64,000 nucleotides of DNA from the NCBI RefSeq assembly GCF_022346005.1, contig NZ_JAKRMY010000006.1, positions 62,001-126,000 of the forward strand, given 5' to 3'. The stretch comes from Corynebacterium sp. ACRPS. Lineage in GTDB: Bacteria; Actinomycetota; Actinomycetes; Mycobacteriales; Mycobacteriaceae. A model generated the notes under the pieces. That model was not told where the DNA came from. It saw nothing but the letters and a program-made list of their open reading frames with translations, and did no database searches. This document shows, in pieces, positions 45,598 to 55,079 of the stretch. How positions within the stretch are numbered: position 1 is the stretch's first letter; each line of letters begins with the position of its first letter. A program made the translations under genes and the position numbers.

Positions 45598-45959
45598 TAC
45601 TTGGCCCCTTCCTGCTGGCTTTCGACAACCACGGTGATGTGGCTGGTGCGCTTACGAATCATGAATGCACGACCCTGTGCACGCGGCTGGAAACGACGCA
45701 TGGTCGGTCCCTCGTTGGCGTATGCCTCAGAGATGACCAGGGTGCGTGGGTCGAGGCCGAAGTTGTTCTCAGCGTTAGCGGCTGCGGAAGCAACGACCTT
45801 TGCAACTGGCTTGGAAGCACCCTGCGGTGCGTACTTCAGGATTGCCAAAGCTTCGCTTACGGACTTGCCGCGGACCAGATCGAGCACACGACGTGCCTTC
45901 ATCGGGGTAACGCGGACGTAGCGGGCCGTGGCGGATGCGGAGGTGATGGTCTCACTCAT
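45597..45959 (-). CDS. rplV: 50S ribosomal protein L22
   Basis: 120 residues: [60 protein letters not shown]. Its long loop lines the exit tunnel. Confidence 0.98.
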   Translation of the reverse strand: MSETITSASATARYVRVTPMKARRVLDLVRGKSVSEALAILKYAPQGASKPVAKVVASAAANAENNFGLDPRTLVISEAYANEGPTMRRFQPRAQGRAFMIRKRTSHITVVVESQQEGAK

Positions 45960-45962
45960 CGC

Positions 45963-46241
45963 TTATCGACGTCCCTTCTTGTCATCCTTGACGTGACCCT
46001 TAAAGGTCTTGGTTGGTGCAAACTCGCCCAACTTGTGGCCGACCATGGAGTCCTCGATGAAGACCGGCACATGCTTGCGGCCGTCGTGGACGGCGAAGGT
46101 GTGTCCGATGAAATCGGGGAGAATGGTCGAGCGGCGAGACCAGGTCTTGATGACCTGCTTGGTGCCTGCATCGTTTTGAGCATCCACCTTGTTGAGGAGG
46201 TGCTCATCGACGAACGGGCCTTTCTTAAGGCTGCGTGGCAT
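45963..46241 (-). CDS. rpsS: 30S ribosomal protein S19
   Basis: 92 residues: [60 protein letters not shown]. Small-subunit head protein. Confidence 0.98.
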   Translation of the reverse strand: MPRSLKKGPFVDEHLLNKVDAQNDAGTKQVIKTWSRRSTILPDFIGHTFAVHDGRKHVPVFIEDSMVGHKLGEFAPTKTFKGHVKDDKKGRR

Positions 46242-46254
46242 TGTTTACCTCCTC

Positions 46255-47091
46255 TTAGCGCTTCTTGTTCGGGCGACGACGGCGCACGATCATGTTGTTG
46301 GAGTAACGGTTCGGGTTGCGGGTGCGACCCTCCTTGTGACCCCATGGGGACACTGGGTGGCGACCACCGGAGGTCTTACCCTCACCACCACCGTGTGGGT
46401 GGTCAACCGGGTTCATAACGACACCACGGACGGTCGGGCGAACGCCCTTCCAACGCATGCGGCCGGCCTTGCCCCAGCGGATGTTCATCTGCTCGGCGTT
46501 GCCAACTTCACCAACCGTTGCGCGGCAACGGATGTCCACGCGGCGGATTTCAGAAGACGGCATACGCAGAACTGCGTACTTGCCTTCCTTACCCAGCAGC
46601 TGGATGGAAGCACCAGCAGAGCGAGCCAGCTTAGCGCCAGCGCCAGGCTTGAGCTCAACAGCGTGGATGGTCGAACCGGTCGGGATGTTGCGCAGCGGCA
46701 GGTTATTGCCCACCTTGATATCTGCGTTCGGGCCGGACTCGACAACGGCACCCTGCTTCAGGCCCTTCGGCGCAATGATGTAGCGCTTCTCGCCATCTAC
46801 GTAGTGCAGCAATGCAATGTTTGCGGTGCGGTTCGGGTCGTACTCAATGTGAGCGACCTTTGCCGGAATGCCGTCCTTGTCGTTACGACGGAAGTCGATC
46901 AGACGGTAACGGCGCTTGTGGCCACCGCCGATGTGGCGGGTGGTGATGCGGCCGTAGTTATTACGACCACCGGTTTTGCTCAGCGGGCGCAGCAGGGACT
47001 TCTCCGGAGTCGAACGAGTGATCTCGTCAAACTCAGATACGGAGGATGCGCGGCGACCCGGAGTTGTCGGCTTGTACTTACGAATAGCCAT
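46255..47091 (-). CDS. rplB: 50S ribosomal protein L2
   Basis: 278 residues: [40 protein letters not shown], and [20 protein letters not shown], whose His-containing loop reaches the peptidyl-transferase centre. 13 bp before rpsS. Confidence 0.98.
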   Translation of the reverse strand: MAIRKYKPTTPGRRASSVSEFDEITRSTPEKSLLRPLSKTGGRNNYGRITTRHIGGGHKRRYRLIDFRRNDKDGIPAKVAHIEYDPNRTANIALLHYVDGEKRYIIAPKGLKQGAVVESGPNADIKVGNNLPLRNIPTGSTIHAVELKPGAGAKLARSAGASIQLLGKEGKYAVLRMPSSEIRRVDIRCRATVGEVGNAEQMNIRWGKAGRMRWKGVRPTVRGVVMNPVDHPHGGGEGKTSGGRHPVSPWGHKEGRTRNPNRYSNNMIVRRRRPNKKR

Positions 47092-47126
47092 AATTCTTCC
47101 TTTTCCTTTCGGCTCTCCGGTGGCGC

Positions 47127-47429
47127 TTAAGCGCCTGCGCCGAAGACGTCGATGGAGTCGCTGCCTTCACGGAGCGTCACGTATGCGCGCTTGGTGGACT
47201 TACGCTGACCGAAGCCGGTGCGGGTGCGCTTGCGCTTACCTGCACGGTTTACGGTATTCACGGAGTCGACCTTCACGTCAAAGATCTGCTCGACGGCATC
47301 TTTAATCTGGGACTTGTTGGAGTCTGGGGAGACGAAGAACGTGTAAACGTTCTGCTCCATCAGACCGTAGGACTTCTCAGATACAACCGGGGCGATGATG
47401 ACATCGCGCGGGTTAGAAATCTTAGCCAT
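47127..47429 (-). CDS. rplW: 50S ribosomal protein L23
   Basis: 100 residues: [60 protein letters not shown]. Docking site for trigger factor and SRP. The start overlaps the rplD stop. Confidence 0.98.
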   Translation of the reverse strand: MAKISNPRDVIIAPVVSEKSYGLMEQNVYTFFVSPDSNKSQIKDAVEQIFDVKVDSVNTVNRAGKRKRTRTGFGQRKSTKRAYVTLREGSDSIDVFGAGA

Positions 47430-48082
47430 TAGTTCTCCTCCTTATCCGCGCCGGTAGCGCGAGTGATGAAGGTGTGTAGCGCCTCAACGGAGAACACAAC
47501 GTCATCGGAGTAGAGAACGTCGTAGGTGTTGAGCTGACCGGCGTCCAGGATCTGAACGTTCGGCAGGTTATTAGCGCTACGACGGGCGTTGATATCCTCG
47601 CGGCCGATAACCAGCAGCACGTTGTCGCGCTCGGTCAGGGACTCGAGGAAAGCCTTGGCCGCCTTGGTGGACGGCTTCTGGCCTGGAACCAACTCTTCGA
47701 TGACATGGATGCGCTCGTTGCGAGCACGGTCAGACAACGCACCGAAGAGAGCAGCCTTGATCATCTTCTTAGGGGTGCGCTGTGCGTAGCTACGTGGCTG
47801 CGGGCCGTGGACGGTGCCACCGCCGGTGTAGTGCGGCGCACGGATGGAACCCTGGCGCGCACGACCGGTGCCCTTCTGGCGGAAAGGCTTGCGGCCACCA
47901 CCACGGACAGCGCCGCGAGTCTTGGTGGCGTGGGTGCCCTGACGAGCAGCAGCAAGCTGTGCGTTGACAACCTGGTGCATCAAAGCAACGGATGCCTCGG
48001 TGTCAAAGATTTCAGCCGGCAGGTCCACGGAGCCATTGGTCTTACCTTCAGAGGTGTGGACGTCTAGCTTGAGGTTGCTCAT
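47429..48082 (-). CDS. rplD: 50S ribosomal protein L4
   Basis: 217 residues: [40 protein letters not shown], the Arg/Gly tunnel loop, then [20 protein letters not shown]. In some bacteria L4 autoregulates the S10 operon; nothing here proves that for this organism. Confidence 0.98.
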   Translation of the reverse strand: MSNLKLDVHTSEGKTNGSVDLPAEIFDTEASVALMHQVVNAQLAAARQGTHATKTRGAVRGGGRKPFRQKGTGRARQGSIRAPHYTGGGTVHGPQPRSYAQRTPKKMIKAALFGALSDRARNERIHVIEELVPGQKPSTKAAKAFLESLTERDNVLLVIGREDINARRSANNLPNVQILDAGQLNTYDVLYSDDVVFSVEALHTFITRATGADKEEN

Positions 48083-48735
48083 GCGTGTGCACCGCCCTTC
48101 ACTGCGGTCTTAACGGTGACGAGGCCGCCGCGCGCACCAGGGATAGCACCCTTGATGAGCAGCAGGTTGGACTCGACATCGACTTTCTGAATCTTCAGGT
48201 TTTGGGTTGTCACGCGGTCGTGGCCCATGCGGCCAGCCATGCGCTTGCCCTTGAAGACGCGGCCCGGGGTAGCAGCGCCACCGATACCACCAACGCGGCG
48301 GTGAGCGGCCTGGTTACCGTGAGCTGCGCCCTGACCCTGGAAGCCGTGGCGCTTCATAGCACCAGCGTAGCCGTGGCCCTTGGTCTGGCCGGTGACGTCA
48401 ACGAAGGTGATGCCTTCGAAGATGTCTACCTTGACCTCTTGGCCAACCTCGTATGCGGAGGTGTCGTCCATGCGGATTTCTGCAACGTGACGACGCGGGG
48501 TTACGCCAGCCTTCTTGAAGTGACCAGACTCAGGCTTGTTTGCCTTGCGTGGGTCAATCTCGCCAAAGGCGATCTGGATGGCACTGTAACCATCGGTTTC
48601 GGGGGTGCGAATCTGGGTGACAACGCATGGCCCTGCTTCAACGACGGTAACCGGAACAACGCGGTTCTCATCGTCGAAGACCTGGGTCATGCCGAGCTTC
48701 TTGCCCAGAATGCCCTTGATCTCGTTTTCACTCAT
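48079..48735 (-). CDS. rplC: 50S ribosomal protein L3
   Basis: 218 residues: [79 protein letters not shown]. Initiates 23S assembly. Overlaps rplD by 4 bp. Confidence 0.98.
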   Translation of the reverse strand: MSENEIKGILGKKLGMTQVFDDENRVVPVTVVEAGPCVVTQIRTPETDGYSAIQIAFGEIDPRKANKPESGHFKKAGVTPRRHVAEIRMDDTSAYEVGQEVKVDIFEGITFVDVTGQTKGHGYAGAMKRHGFQGQGAAHGNQAAHRRVGGIGGAATPGRVFKGKRMAGRMGHDRVTTQNLKIQKVDVESNLLLIKGAIPGARGGLVTVKTAVKGGAHA

Positions 48736-48758
48736 TATTAGTTCTCCACCAAAGTCGC

Positions 48759-49064
48759 TTACTGGATGTTCACGTCGACGCTTGCCGGAAGATCGATGCG
48801 CATCAAAGCATCAACGGTCTTCGGGGTCGGGTCGAGAATATCGATCAGGCGCTTGTGCGTGCGCATCTCGAAGTGCTCGCGAGAGTCCTTGTACTTGTGC
48901 GGAGAACGAATAACTGCGTACACGTTCTTCTCGGTTGGGAGCGGCACTGGGCCAACTACACGAGCACCCGTACGGGTAACGGTCTCGACGATCTTCTTTG
49001 CAGAAGCGTCGATTGCCTCGTGGTCATAGGCCTTCAGCCGAATGCGGATCTTTTGTCCCGCCAC
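48759..49064 (-). CDS. rpsJ: 30S ribosomal protein S10
   Basis: 101 residues: [60 protein letters not shown]. Head protein, and NusE in antitermination complexes. First gene of the S10 block. Confidence 0.98.
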   Translation of the reverse strand: MAGQKIRIRLKAYDHEAIDASAKKIVETVTRTGARVVGPVPLPTEKNVYAVIRSPHKYKDSREHFEMRTHKRLIDILDPTPKTVDALMRIDLPASVDVNIQ

Positions 49065-49775
49065 GCTTATCCTCTTCCTCGCTTCCCCACTTTCACATTC
49101 CCGGCGTTTCCGGGGCGTGAAGCGGTGGGAAATTGCTTCTCGATTTCTCTATAACGTTGTCCGGGCCTGGGGCCTGACACAACGCCAGTGGTCTGACTGT
49201 CATGACAACCAAGAGATACAGCACATGGCAAATGCCAGTCTGCAGTGCTCCTGACGGGGTACAAGACCCGTAGTCAAAGTATTGTGAAGAGGACGGTTTT
49301 CACGCATTACACGTGGAGAGTGTCCTATTCGCTAACTGCCGCTGTTTATTTGCCATGCCCCTTCTCCGGTCCATCGTCTCGGGGTGTCTCTGCTCTAGCG
49401 CGGACCTAGCCCGATCGGATGACCTTCCAGTCTGTGTTTCAGGAAACCCCTGAGCCACGGTGACAACGAAGGTGTCATGTTCGCTTTACCAGCTCAGCGT
49501 CTCCCCGATATGCACCGTGTTTAAGACGGCCCATTATCGGTTCGCGCTGCCCTGTTAAAGCAACCTAAGTATTTAAGCACGATGGGCTGGTGTTTTTCAA
49601 ACCACTCCGGCAATAGTGCCAATAATCACGTTTTGGTAAATATTGTTGTCCTAGACCCCACGTCTGCTTGGGCGGTAGGTACGCTCAAGGAAGGATTTTG
49701 AACCGTTGGTTCTTGGTCCTTCAATTTCATATTGCGACCATGCAAGTCAATTTTTAAGGAAAGGCCTTAAAGACC
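49065..49775. other. long divergent intergenic region between rpsJ and the Asp23 operon
   Basis: 711 bp with no supported gene. On the minus strand a TTGACT (49272-49277) could be a -35 for the S10 operon, and an ACGGGGT...ACCCGT inverted repeat lies next to it (about 49254-49272). The size allows a long structured rpsJ leader. On the plus side a strong AAGGAAAGG ribosome-binding stretch (49756-49764) precedes the Asp23 start. Confidence 0.4.
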
Positions 49776-50255
49776 ATGTCTGAGAACAACACTCCTGCAA
49801 AGCACTCTGAGAACAACGTTGCCGCTTCTGAAGAGCGCGAGGTAAACAACAACCTGGAGACTCAGTACGGCACCACCACCATTGATGACGTCGTTGTTTC
49901 CAAGATCGCTGGCATTGCAGCCCGCGAAGTTTCCGGCGTTGACTCCCTCGGTGGCGGCGGCGCTCGCATGATGGGCACCATCCGCGAGTCCTTCGGTGCA
50001 TCCGAGGACGTACGCCAGGGTGTTGACGTAGAGGTAGAAAACGGCTCCGCAAAGATCGAGATCGCCATCACCGCTGAGTACGGTGTTGCTATCCACGAGC
50101 TGGCTGAGGCAATCCGCCGCAACATCATGAATGCTGTCGAGCGCATGACCGGCCTGACCGTAGAGCGCGTTGACGTTGTCGTTCACAACGTCAAGCTGCC
50201 GAAGGAAGACTCCGAGTCTGAAGAGCAGGCTGCACTGAACCAGGGCCAGGCATAA
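49776..50255 (+). CDS. Asp23/Gls24 family envelope stress protein
   Basis: 159 residues. The Asp23 domain (residues ~25-145): GTTTIDDVVVSKIAGIAARE, VSGVDSLGGGGARMMG, then YGVAIHELAEAIRRNIMNAV and MTGLTVERVDVVVHNVKLP. Gls24/Asp23 proteins are abundant cytoplasmic proteins tethered to the membrane through AmaP and respond to cell-envelope or alkaline stress. Leads an operon of six closely spaced genes. Low-complexity termini rich in Asn/Glu/Ala. Confidence 0.93.
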   Translation: MSENNTPAKHSENNVAASEEREVNNNLETQYGTTTIDDVVVSKIAGIAAREVSGVDSLGGGGARMMGTIRESFGASEDVRQGVDVEVENGSAKIEIAITAEYGVAIHELAEAIRRNIMNAVERMTGLTVERVDVVVHNVKLPKEDSESEEQAALNQGQA

Positions 50256-50260
50256 GAACA

Positions 50261-50608
50261 ATGCCTGAACCCCGAGCACAATTTGAGCTCGAGGTAAGCC
50301 ACGCTCACGCAATTGCGGAAGCGGTGCAAAAGCTCAACGGTGTCGCGGGCCTTGACGGCGGACGCTACGGCTCGGTGAACCTACTCTTCCCGGGCGAAAG
50401 GGTTTCCGGCATGCGCCGGCCCGATCCCCGCGACGATCGCCACCTGCAAATCAACGTTCGCGTTGATATCAGTGCGCAACCTGATCTGTACCGTCTGGCG
50501 GAAGAAATCCGCTCGACCGCCCGCAAGGCATGTACGGAACTAGATCGCGTCGACGTTGAGTTTTCTGATGCCGTAGATGGCTTATCCGCTGCTCCCTCGA
50601 AGGATTAG
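50261..50608 (+). CDS. small Asp23-operon protein of unknown function
   Basis: 115 residues, five bases after the previous gene. Contains SHAHAIAEAVQKLNGVAGLD and LQINVRVDISAQPDLYRLAE then IRSTARKACTELDRVDVEFS, a pattern of strand-helix-strand reminiscent of a shortened Asp23 fold (compare AVAESTR.AI and RVNV elements in the larger paralogue). This is a structural impression, not a proven relation. No catalytic motif. Confidence 0.75.
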   Translation: MPEPRAQFELEVSHAHAIAEAVQKLNGVAGLDGGRYGSVNLLFPGERVSGMRRPDPRDDRHLQINVRVDISAQPDLYRLAEEIRSTARKACTELDRVDVEFSDAVDGLSAAPSKD

Positions 50609-50610
50609 AT

Positions 50611-50805
50611 ATGAAAAATTACACCACATTGGGCATTGTTATCGGCCTGCTACTTGCCTTCTTTTTGTACTTAGGTTGGGGTTGGATGCTGCTGGCCGTG
50701 CTGCTTGCTGCCATCGGTGGTCTCTTGGGCTCCCACTTTGATGGCCGCATCGACCTCACCGCTGTGTGGAATGGCCTCATTGGCAAGGAGAAAGGCCAAG
50801 GCTAA
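50611..50805 (+). CDS. DUF2273 small membrane protein
   Basis: 64 residues: LGIVIGLLLAFFLYLGWGWM then LLAVLLAAIGGLLGSHFDGR, two close membrane spans, and a short cytoplasmic end. DUF2273 proteins accompany Asp23/AmaP genes and probably help to seat Asp23 at the membrane. The stop overlaps the next start (TAATG). Confidence 0.88.
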   Translation: MKNYTTLGIVIGLLLAFFLYLGWGWMLLAVLLAAIGGLLGSHFDGRIDLTAVWNGLIGKEKGQG

Positions 50806-51935
50806 TGTCAGAAGGTTCCACTAAGGGCCACACGCGTTTCTCGCTGCGGACCATGGAACGAATCGTGACCGCCGCAATTGCTAGCGTGCCTGGCACAAAA
50901 GATTTAGATGCCAAGCTTGCTGGCATTGGCGGACGCGGTTATCCACGGGTTTCGGTACAGATGGATCCAGAGCGTGAAGTCGCTGCCGTGAGCGCGACCA
51001 TCGCTGTGGTGTGGCCGTCTCCGGTTACCGCAGTCGCGGAAAGTACGCGTGCCGCCATTTCAGAGGCTATTGCTGCCCATACCGGCTATTCCACCACCCG
51101 CGTTAATGTCACCGTCGGTGAATCGGTTCCGGATACCCGGGTTACCGCAGAACAGCTTGCGCAGCGTCCTGCCGCTTCAGCTTTTACCCCGGAGGTCAGT
51201 CCTTCTACCGTGACCCAACCCGTTACTCAGGACTCGGTCGAAGTGCGAAGCATCGAGACTCCGGAAGAAGCAACGGTTCGCAACGTCGACACCCCGCAAG
51301 AGGCGGAAATCCGCGAAATTTCTTCTGGAAAGGAAGTTGCTGTTCGCGGAGTATCGACACCCTCTGGTGACACGCCAGTGCGCTCCGTCGATACGCCGCG
51401 AGAAGCATCGGTGCGCAGCATTTCCGCTGCTCTTCCAGACCACCAGCTGCTAGAAATTAGCGCTCCAGAAGATCACGAACCGCGTCGCATCGTCGAACCA
51501 CGCCCAGAGCAGGTACGCAGCGTTCGCGCTCCGCGCCCTGGCAGGTTGCTTCCGAGCGGACAGGTACGCCCCTTTGTCAAAAAGGCAAAGGTCTCTGTTC
51601 CCCGTCCGCAGCCTTTGCGCAAAATCGAGATCGACAATTCAGAACAGAAAAAGCGCGTTCGCATTGCCCGCCCGGCTCCCCTGCGCAAGGTGCAGCCACC
51701 GCGCCCGCAGCCGCTGCGCAAGATCGAGATCGACAACTCCCGAAGCGAGCAACGCGTGCGGACCGTTAGGCCCGCGTCACTGCGCAAGGTTCAGACCCCG
51801 CGTCAGGAACCGCTAAAGCGCATTGAGGTATCGCCAGCTAGCCAGCGCCCGTTGCACGTCTATGCGCCACGACCTGAGCCGCTGCGTGCCATTTCCATTA
51901 CCCCGTACCACGAGCAAGGAGGCAATAATGGCTGA
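50805..51935 (+). CDS. Asp23-like protein with long basic repeat tail
   Basis: 376 residues. Residues ~10-110 form an Asp23-like domain (LRTMERIVTAAIASVPGTKD, VAAVSATIAVVWPSPVTAVA, TGYSTTRVNVTVGESVP). From residue 145 to the end the chain is built of degenerate ~11-residue units: first acidic/mixed VRxVxTPxEA copies (residues 145-210), then strongly basic PLRKIEI-type copies. RPQPLRKIEIDNS occurs exactly at residues 267-279 and again at 300-312. No membrane span. The tail could form a repetitive beta structure or bind anionic polymers or membrane; its function is unknown. Overlaps the next gene by 8 bp. Confidence 0.85.
   Translation: MSEGSTKGHTRFSLRTMERIVTAAIASVPGTKDLDAKLAGIGGRGYPRVSVQMDPEREVAAVSATIAVVWPSPVTAVAESTRAAISEAIAAHTGYSTTRVNVTVGESVPDTRVTAEQLAQRPAASAFTPEVSPSTVTQPVTQDSVEVRSIETPEEATVRNVDTPQEAEIREISSGKEVAVRGVSTPSGDTPVRSVDTPREASVRSISAALPDHQLLEISAPEDHEPRRIVEPRPEQVRSVRAPRPGRLLPSGQVRPFVKKAKVSVPRPQPLRKIEIDNSEQKKRVRIARPAPLRKVQPPRPQPLRKIEIDNSRSEQRVRTVRPASLRKVQTPRQEPLKRIEVSPASQRPLHVYAPRPEPLRAISITPYHEQGGNNG
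51237..51900 (+). repeat. degenerate 33-bp (11-residue) coding repeats
   Basis: Tandem units of about 11 codons encode VRxVxTPxEA in the first third and (R/K)PxPLRKIxI in the rest. The most similar pair, starting at 51603 and 51702, is 99 bp apart (three units), identical over 13 residues and differing mainly at third positions, which points to old duplication under protein-level selection. Confidence 0.75.
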
Positions 51936-52494
51936 AATGAATTTGCCTGAGCATTTCGGGCAGCGGCCCAAGGCGTCTCCTGCAGTGCGCACGTGGACCG
52001 TAATTCTGGGTTTCGTTCTGCTTGCCATTGGCATTGTGGGTGTCCGCGAAACCTGGCTTGTCGGAGCAGATGCCAATGCCCAATCGTGGGTTCAGCCGGT
52101 CCTTGATCTTATTGCCACCGAGCAATTAGAGACGTGGATGATCTGGGCTGGCGTGGCTTCCATCGTGGTTGGTCTCATCTTTGTATTCGCTGCGGTAAAG
52201 ACCCGTCGCAATACCCACACCCAGGTCGCTTCCGAGTCCGCTTCCATGTGGATGCGGCCAGTCGATGTCGCGCGATTGAGCTCTGCTGCAGCACGCCGTG
52301 TTCCGGGAGTTGCTTCCGCGCAGACTTCGGCGGATACCAAGAGCGCGAAGGTCACCGTTAATGGCGATGAGCAAGACGCCGATTTGCCTGGGCGAGTGGA
52401 AAAGGCTGTCACCCGCGCTTTAGAGGTCCTTGCAGACCCACCCAAGGTCACCGTAGCCGTAGAGAAGATTCCGGAGATGGATAATCATGTCTAA
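51928..52494 (+). CDS. DUF6286-type membrane protein of the Asp23 operon
   Basis: 188 residues from ATG 51928, GGAGG-type site six bases upstream inside the previous gene. Two membrane spans (VRTWTVILGFVLLAIGIVGV and WMIWAGVASIVVGLIFVFAA), then a cytoplasmic domain (VDVARLSSAAARRVPGVASA, VEKAVTRALEVLADPPKVTV) with an Asp23-like pattern. Overlaps the next gene by 8 bp, so translation is coupled. Confidence 0.8.
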   Translation: MAEMNLPEHFGQRPKASPAVRTWTVILGFVLLAIGIVGVRETWLVGADANAQSWVQPVLDLIATEQLETWMIWAGVASIVVGLIFVFAAVKTRRNTHTQVASESASMWMRPVDVARLSSAAARRVPGVASAQTSADTKSAKVTVNGDEQDADLPGRVEKAVTRALEVLADPPKVTVAVEKIPEMDNHV

Positions 52495-53062
52495 AAAGCT
52501 TGCTACCTTTGACCGAATCCTCCTCGGCTTGCTTGGAATCATCCTCATCGCGCTAGGTGTATGGCCGATCCTCATTAACTTCAATGTGGAATTTGCTGAG
52601 TACTTGGCCGAGTGGGTAGACCACGATACGTGGCGCACTTTGGGCGATAATAATTGGTGGGTGTGGGTCTTGGCTGGCGCCTCTGCCCTGCTGCTCATCA
52701 TTGGCTTGTGGCTCATCGTCGTGAACCTTCGTCACCGCCGCTTTAATAATGTGGAATCCGCAGCCTCCAATGAACAAGGAGCAATCTCTGCATCCATGAA
52801 CGCCATCGCCACCGCGGTGGCCAAGGATCTGGACTCGCTCGATGGAGTGGAACGCGTAGACCGCTTGGTTGCATACGACCGCGCCCGCCCAACGCTGCAG
52901 TACACGGTGGTTGCTAACCCAGATACCCCGCTGGAGAGACTGACTGATGCTGTGGAGACCAATGAACGCGACTTCCGGGAGGCTTTCCCCGACGCTGACC
53001 TGGATACCAGTTATAAGCTGCACTTCACCAAGGTCAAACCTATGAAGGATTTAGCTGAATAA
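52487..53062 (+). CDS. amaP: alkaline shock response membrane anchor AmaP-like protein
   Basis: 191 residues. Two membrane spans: LLGLLGIILIALGVWPILIN, and WVWVLAGASALLLIIGLWLI, then a cytoplasmic domain (ISASMNAIATAVAKDLDSLD, TLQYTVVANPDTPLERLTDA). Same architecture as AmaP, which anchors Asp23 to the membrane in Gram-positives. Last gene of the operon; its 3' end overlaps the convergent gene by 12 bp. Confidence 0.82.
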   Translation: MSKKLATFDRILLGLLGIILIALGVWPILINFNVEFAEYLAEWVDHDTWRTLGDNNWWVWVLAGASALLLIIGLWLIVVNLRHRRFNNVESAASNEQGAISASMNAIATAVAKDLDSLDGVERVDRLVAYDRARPTLQYTVVANPDTPLERLTDAVETNERDFREAFPDADLDTSYKLHFTKVKPMKDLAE

Positions 53063-53749
53063 GGGGTTTGGGGTCTCTGCAATAAGGACCTCAACCACCC
53101 TGCCCAATCGCGCATAATCGCCGCCCTCGAGGAGTACTTCCAGCTCCTCGCCGGGGCGGCATTTTTCTATCCTTTTCCACGCATAATCGCGGGCCACCAC
53201 CCGCCGATTCTCCTTATGAAAGAGATGCAATCCGTGGTCTAGAACTGCAATCGCGTCCTCCAAGCGGAGGACATAGACAAAGTCACCCAACTCGTAGCGG
53301 CTCAGGCCGCTAAGTTCCGGCAGCGGTTCATCCAGGCGCATGATGCTGGAGACGATCCCAAGCCGGTGTTCAAAGCCCTCAGTATCCGTAACCACAAAGG
53401 GCCGCCCGGGCCCCGTTGGCCTAATGGCGCTGTATTCCCACACCACCGGCTGAGCATTCGGGCGGCGCACAATGATGCGGGAGGTATCGGCGGTGATGCG
53501 GGAGGTGGGGGCATCGCTAAGCACGAGCCACACACCAGTGCCCACGCGGCCGCCCTCAAGGGGCAGTAGGGGCGGGTGGACCTCGGCCTGCCGTTCAAGT
53601 TCGGTCACCAAGTCCGCGTCGCTCACGCCCCAGCCGATGCCCCGGTTGGCCAATAAGGCAAAGAGCGTCGGCAGGCTCAGATCGGGCTGGCCCTCCCATG
53701 CGTTGCGCAGCGCCGCCAAGGTCGGGTCAATGCGAGTGGGATCTTCCAT
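53051..53749 (-). CDS. conserved hypothetical protein
   Basis: 232 residues, soluble, no signal peptide. Starts MEDPTRIDPTLAALRNAWEG with LSLPTLFALLANRGIGWGVS (helical) and continues as a largely beta region (TSRITADTSRIIVRRPNAQP, HRLGIVSSIMRLDEPLPELS). I recognise no catalytic motif or family. Convergent with amaP, overlapping by 12 bp. The good length, codon use and start support a real gene. Confidence 0.7.
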   Translation of the reverse strand: MEDPTRIDPTLAALRNAWEGQPDLSLPTLFALLANRGIGWGVSDADLVTELERQAEVHPPLLPLEGGRVGTGVWLVLSDAPTSRITADTSRIIVRRPNAQPVVWEYSAIRPTGPGRPFVVTDTEGFEHRLGIVSSIMRLDEPLPELSGLSRYELGDFVYVLRLEDAIAVLDHGLHLFHKENRRVVARDYAWKRIEKCRPGEELEVLLEGGDYARLGRVVEVLIAETPNPLFS

Positions 53750-54095
53750 AAGGGTCTAGCCTACCGAGCCATTCCGCCCTATTACAGCCACGGGCAGCAG
53801 CCCGCCTTGGCTGATTGGTTACCCCCGTTTTCCCTTATTTTCAGGTAAGCGTTCCTTATAACTGTTGAACAATTCAGGTTTTTAAATCTGCAGCTGAATC
53901 CCATTTTTCTTTTTAAGACCCTAAGCGTCTACACTGAAAAAATACCTGTCGTTTGATTGGCGATGTACATCACGGGACTACATGAATTGTGCGCTCGCTT
54001 ATATCTTATTAGATTGGTCACATACAACGACTCCATCGTTGGCTTCATATTTGTTCGCACTGTTTCCTGCTTAACCGCGCACGGAGAATTTCCCA
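53750..54095. other. intergenic region before the peptide ABC operon
   Basis: 346 bp, AT-rich in the middle (53820-54060), no supported gene. Carries the promoter of the peptide importer operon; several -10-like AT segments exist and none stands out. CGGAG at 54082-54086 is the ribosome-binding site for ATG 54096. Confidence 0.4.
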
Positions 54096-55079
54096 ATGAC
54101 AAAGTAGTTGATCAAAAAGATCTTGGGCTGGTTACTCATGATCTTTTTAGCCACTAACTTGGCTTATTTCTTGGCGGCCTCGTTTTTGGACCCGCGTTCA
54201 AACTACACCGAGCGCCGTCCACCACTTTCAGATGAGGAAATCAATAACCTCCTCGAGCCTTATAACCTCAGCCCAGAAACCCCGCTCTTAGAGCGTTGGT
54301 GGACCCGGCTGACCAATATCCTCACGAGGTGGGACTGGGGACAATCTCCGGTCGGTGAGATGGTTAACGAAGAGATCAGCTACCGCATCTGGGTATCCGC
54401 ACAGCTGCTGTTGCTGGCCACCATCCTCTCCATCGTCATCGGTGTGGCCGTTGGTGTGTACACCACCTCCCGCCAGTACAAGACCGGTGACCGCGTGTGG
54501 CAGGGAATTTCGATCATTGCGATGAACACCCACGTGGTTGTCGCCTCGATCGCCGTCGTCTGGGCCGCCCTGGAGATCAACGATTTGACCGGCAAGAAGA
54601 TCTTCTACGTCGTCGGTTCCAAGTCCCTGGGGGTCGAGGGATTCTTCCCCAAGCTCCTGGACTCCGCGCAGCACCTCGTCTTGCCCACGATTTCCCTGGT
54701 GATCATCAGCTACGCCAGCTACCACATGACCCAGCGCACGCTGTTGCTCGATAACCTCGATGTGGATTATGTCCGCACCGCACGCGCAAAGGGGCTTACC
54801 CGCCAGCAGGCCATCCGCAAGCACGCGCTGCGCACCTCCATTATTCCGGTGGCAACGTCCGTCGCCTTCTCCGTGCCCGGCATTTTCACCGGTGCCGTGA
54901 TGACGGAGCGTATCTTCGGCTGGAACGGTATGGGCCAGTACTTCATCCAGACCATCAGTAAGAACGACATCAATGGCGCGGTAGCCGTCGCGGCATTCGG
55001 TGCCGCGATGACGGCCGTGTCCGCCGTCCTGGCAGACCTCGTTGTTGTCGCCTTGGATCCACGAGTAAGGGTGAGCTAA
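54096..55079 (+). CDS. peptide ABC transporter permease (DppB family) with TAG at codon 4
   Basis: The ATG at 54096 has GGAG nine bases upstream, but the frame reads ATG ACA AAG TAG; after the TAG it continues TTG ATC AAA AAG into an intact 323-residue permease (IKKILGWLLMIFLATNLAYF first span). About six spans are present, with the EAA-loop motif VRTARAKGLTRQQAIRKHAL. Imports di/oligopeptides together with the following genes. If TTG 54108 is used, the protein is nearly complete but the ribosome-binding site is 21 bases away; re-initiation after the 3-codon minigene is possible. Otherwise the gene has a nonsense mutation. Ends one base before the next ATG. Confidence 0.85.

Noticed and set aside
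5115..54107. Amber suppression or pyrrolysine-type recoding as explanation for the two in-frame TAG codons
   Set aside because: TAG is the normal stop of many genes here, and neither site has a recoding structure I can see; mutation, error or re-initiation is simpler.
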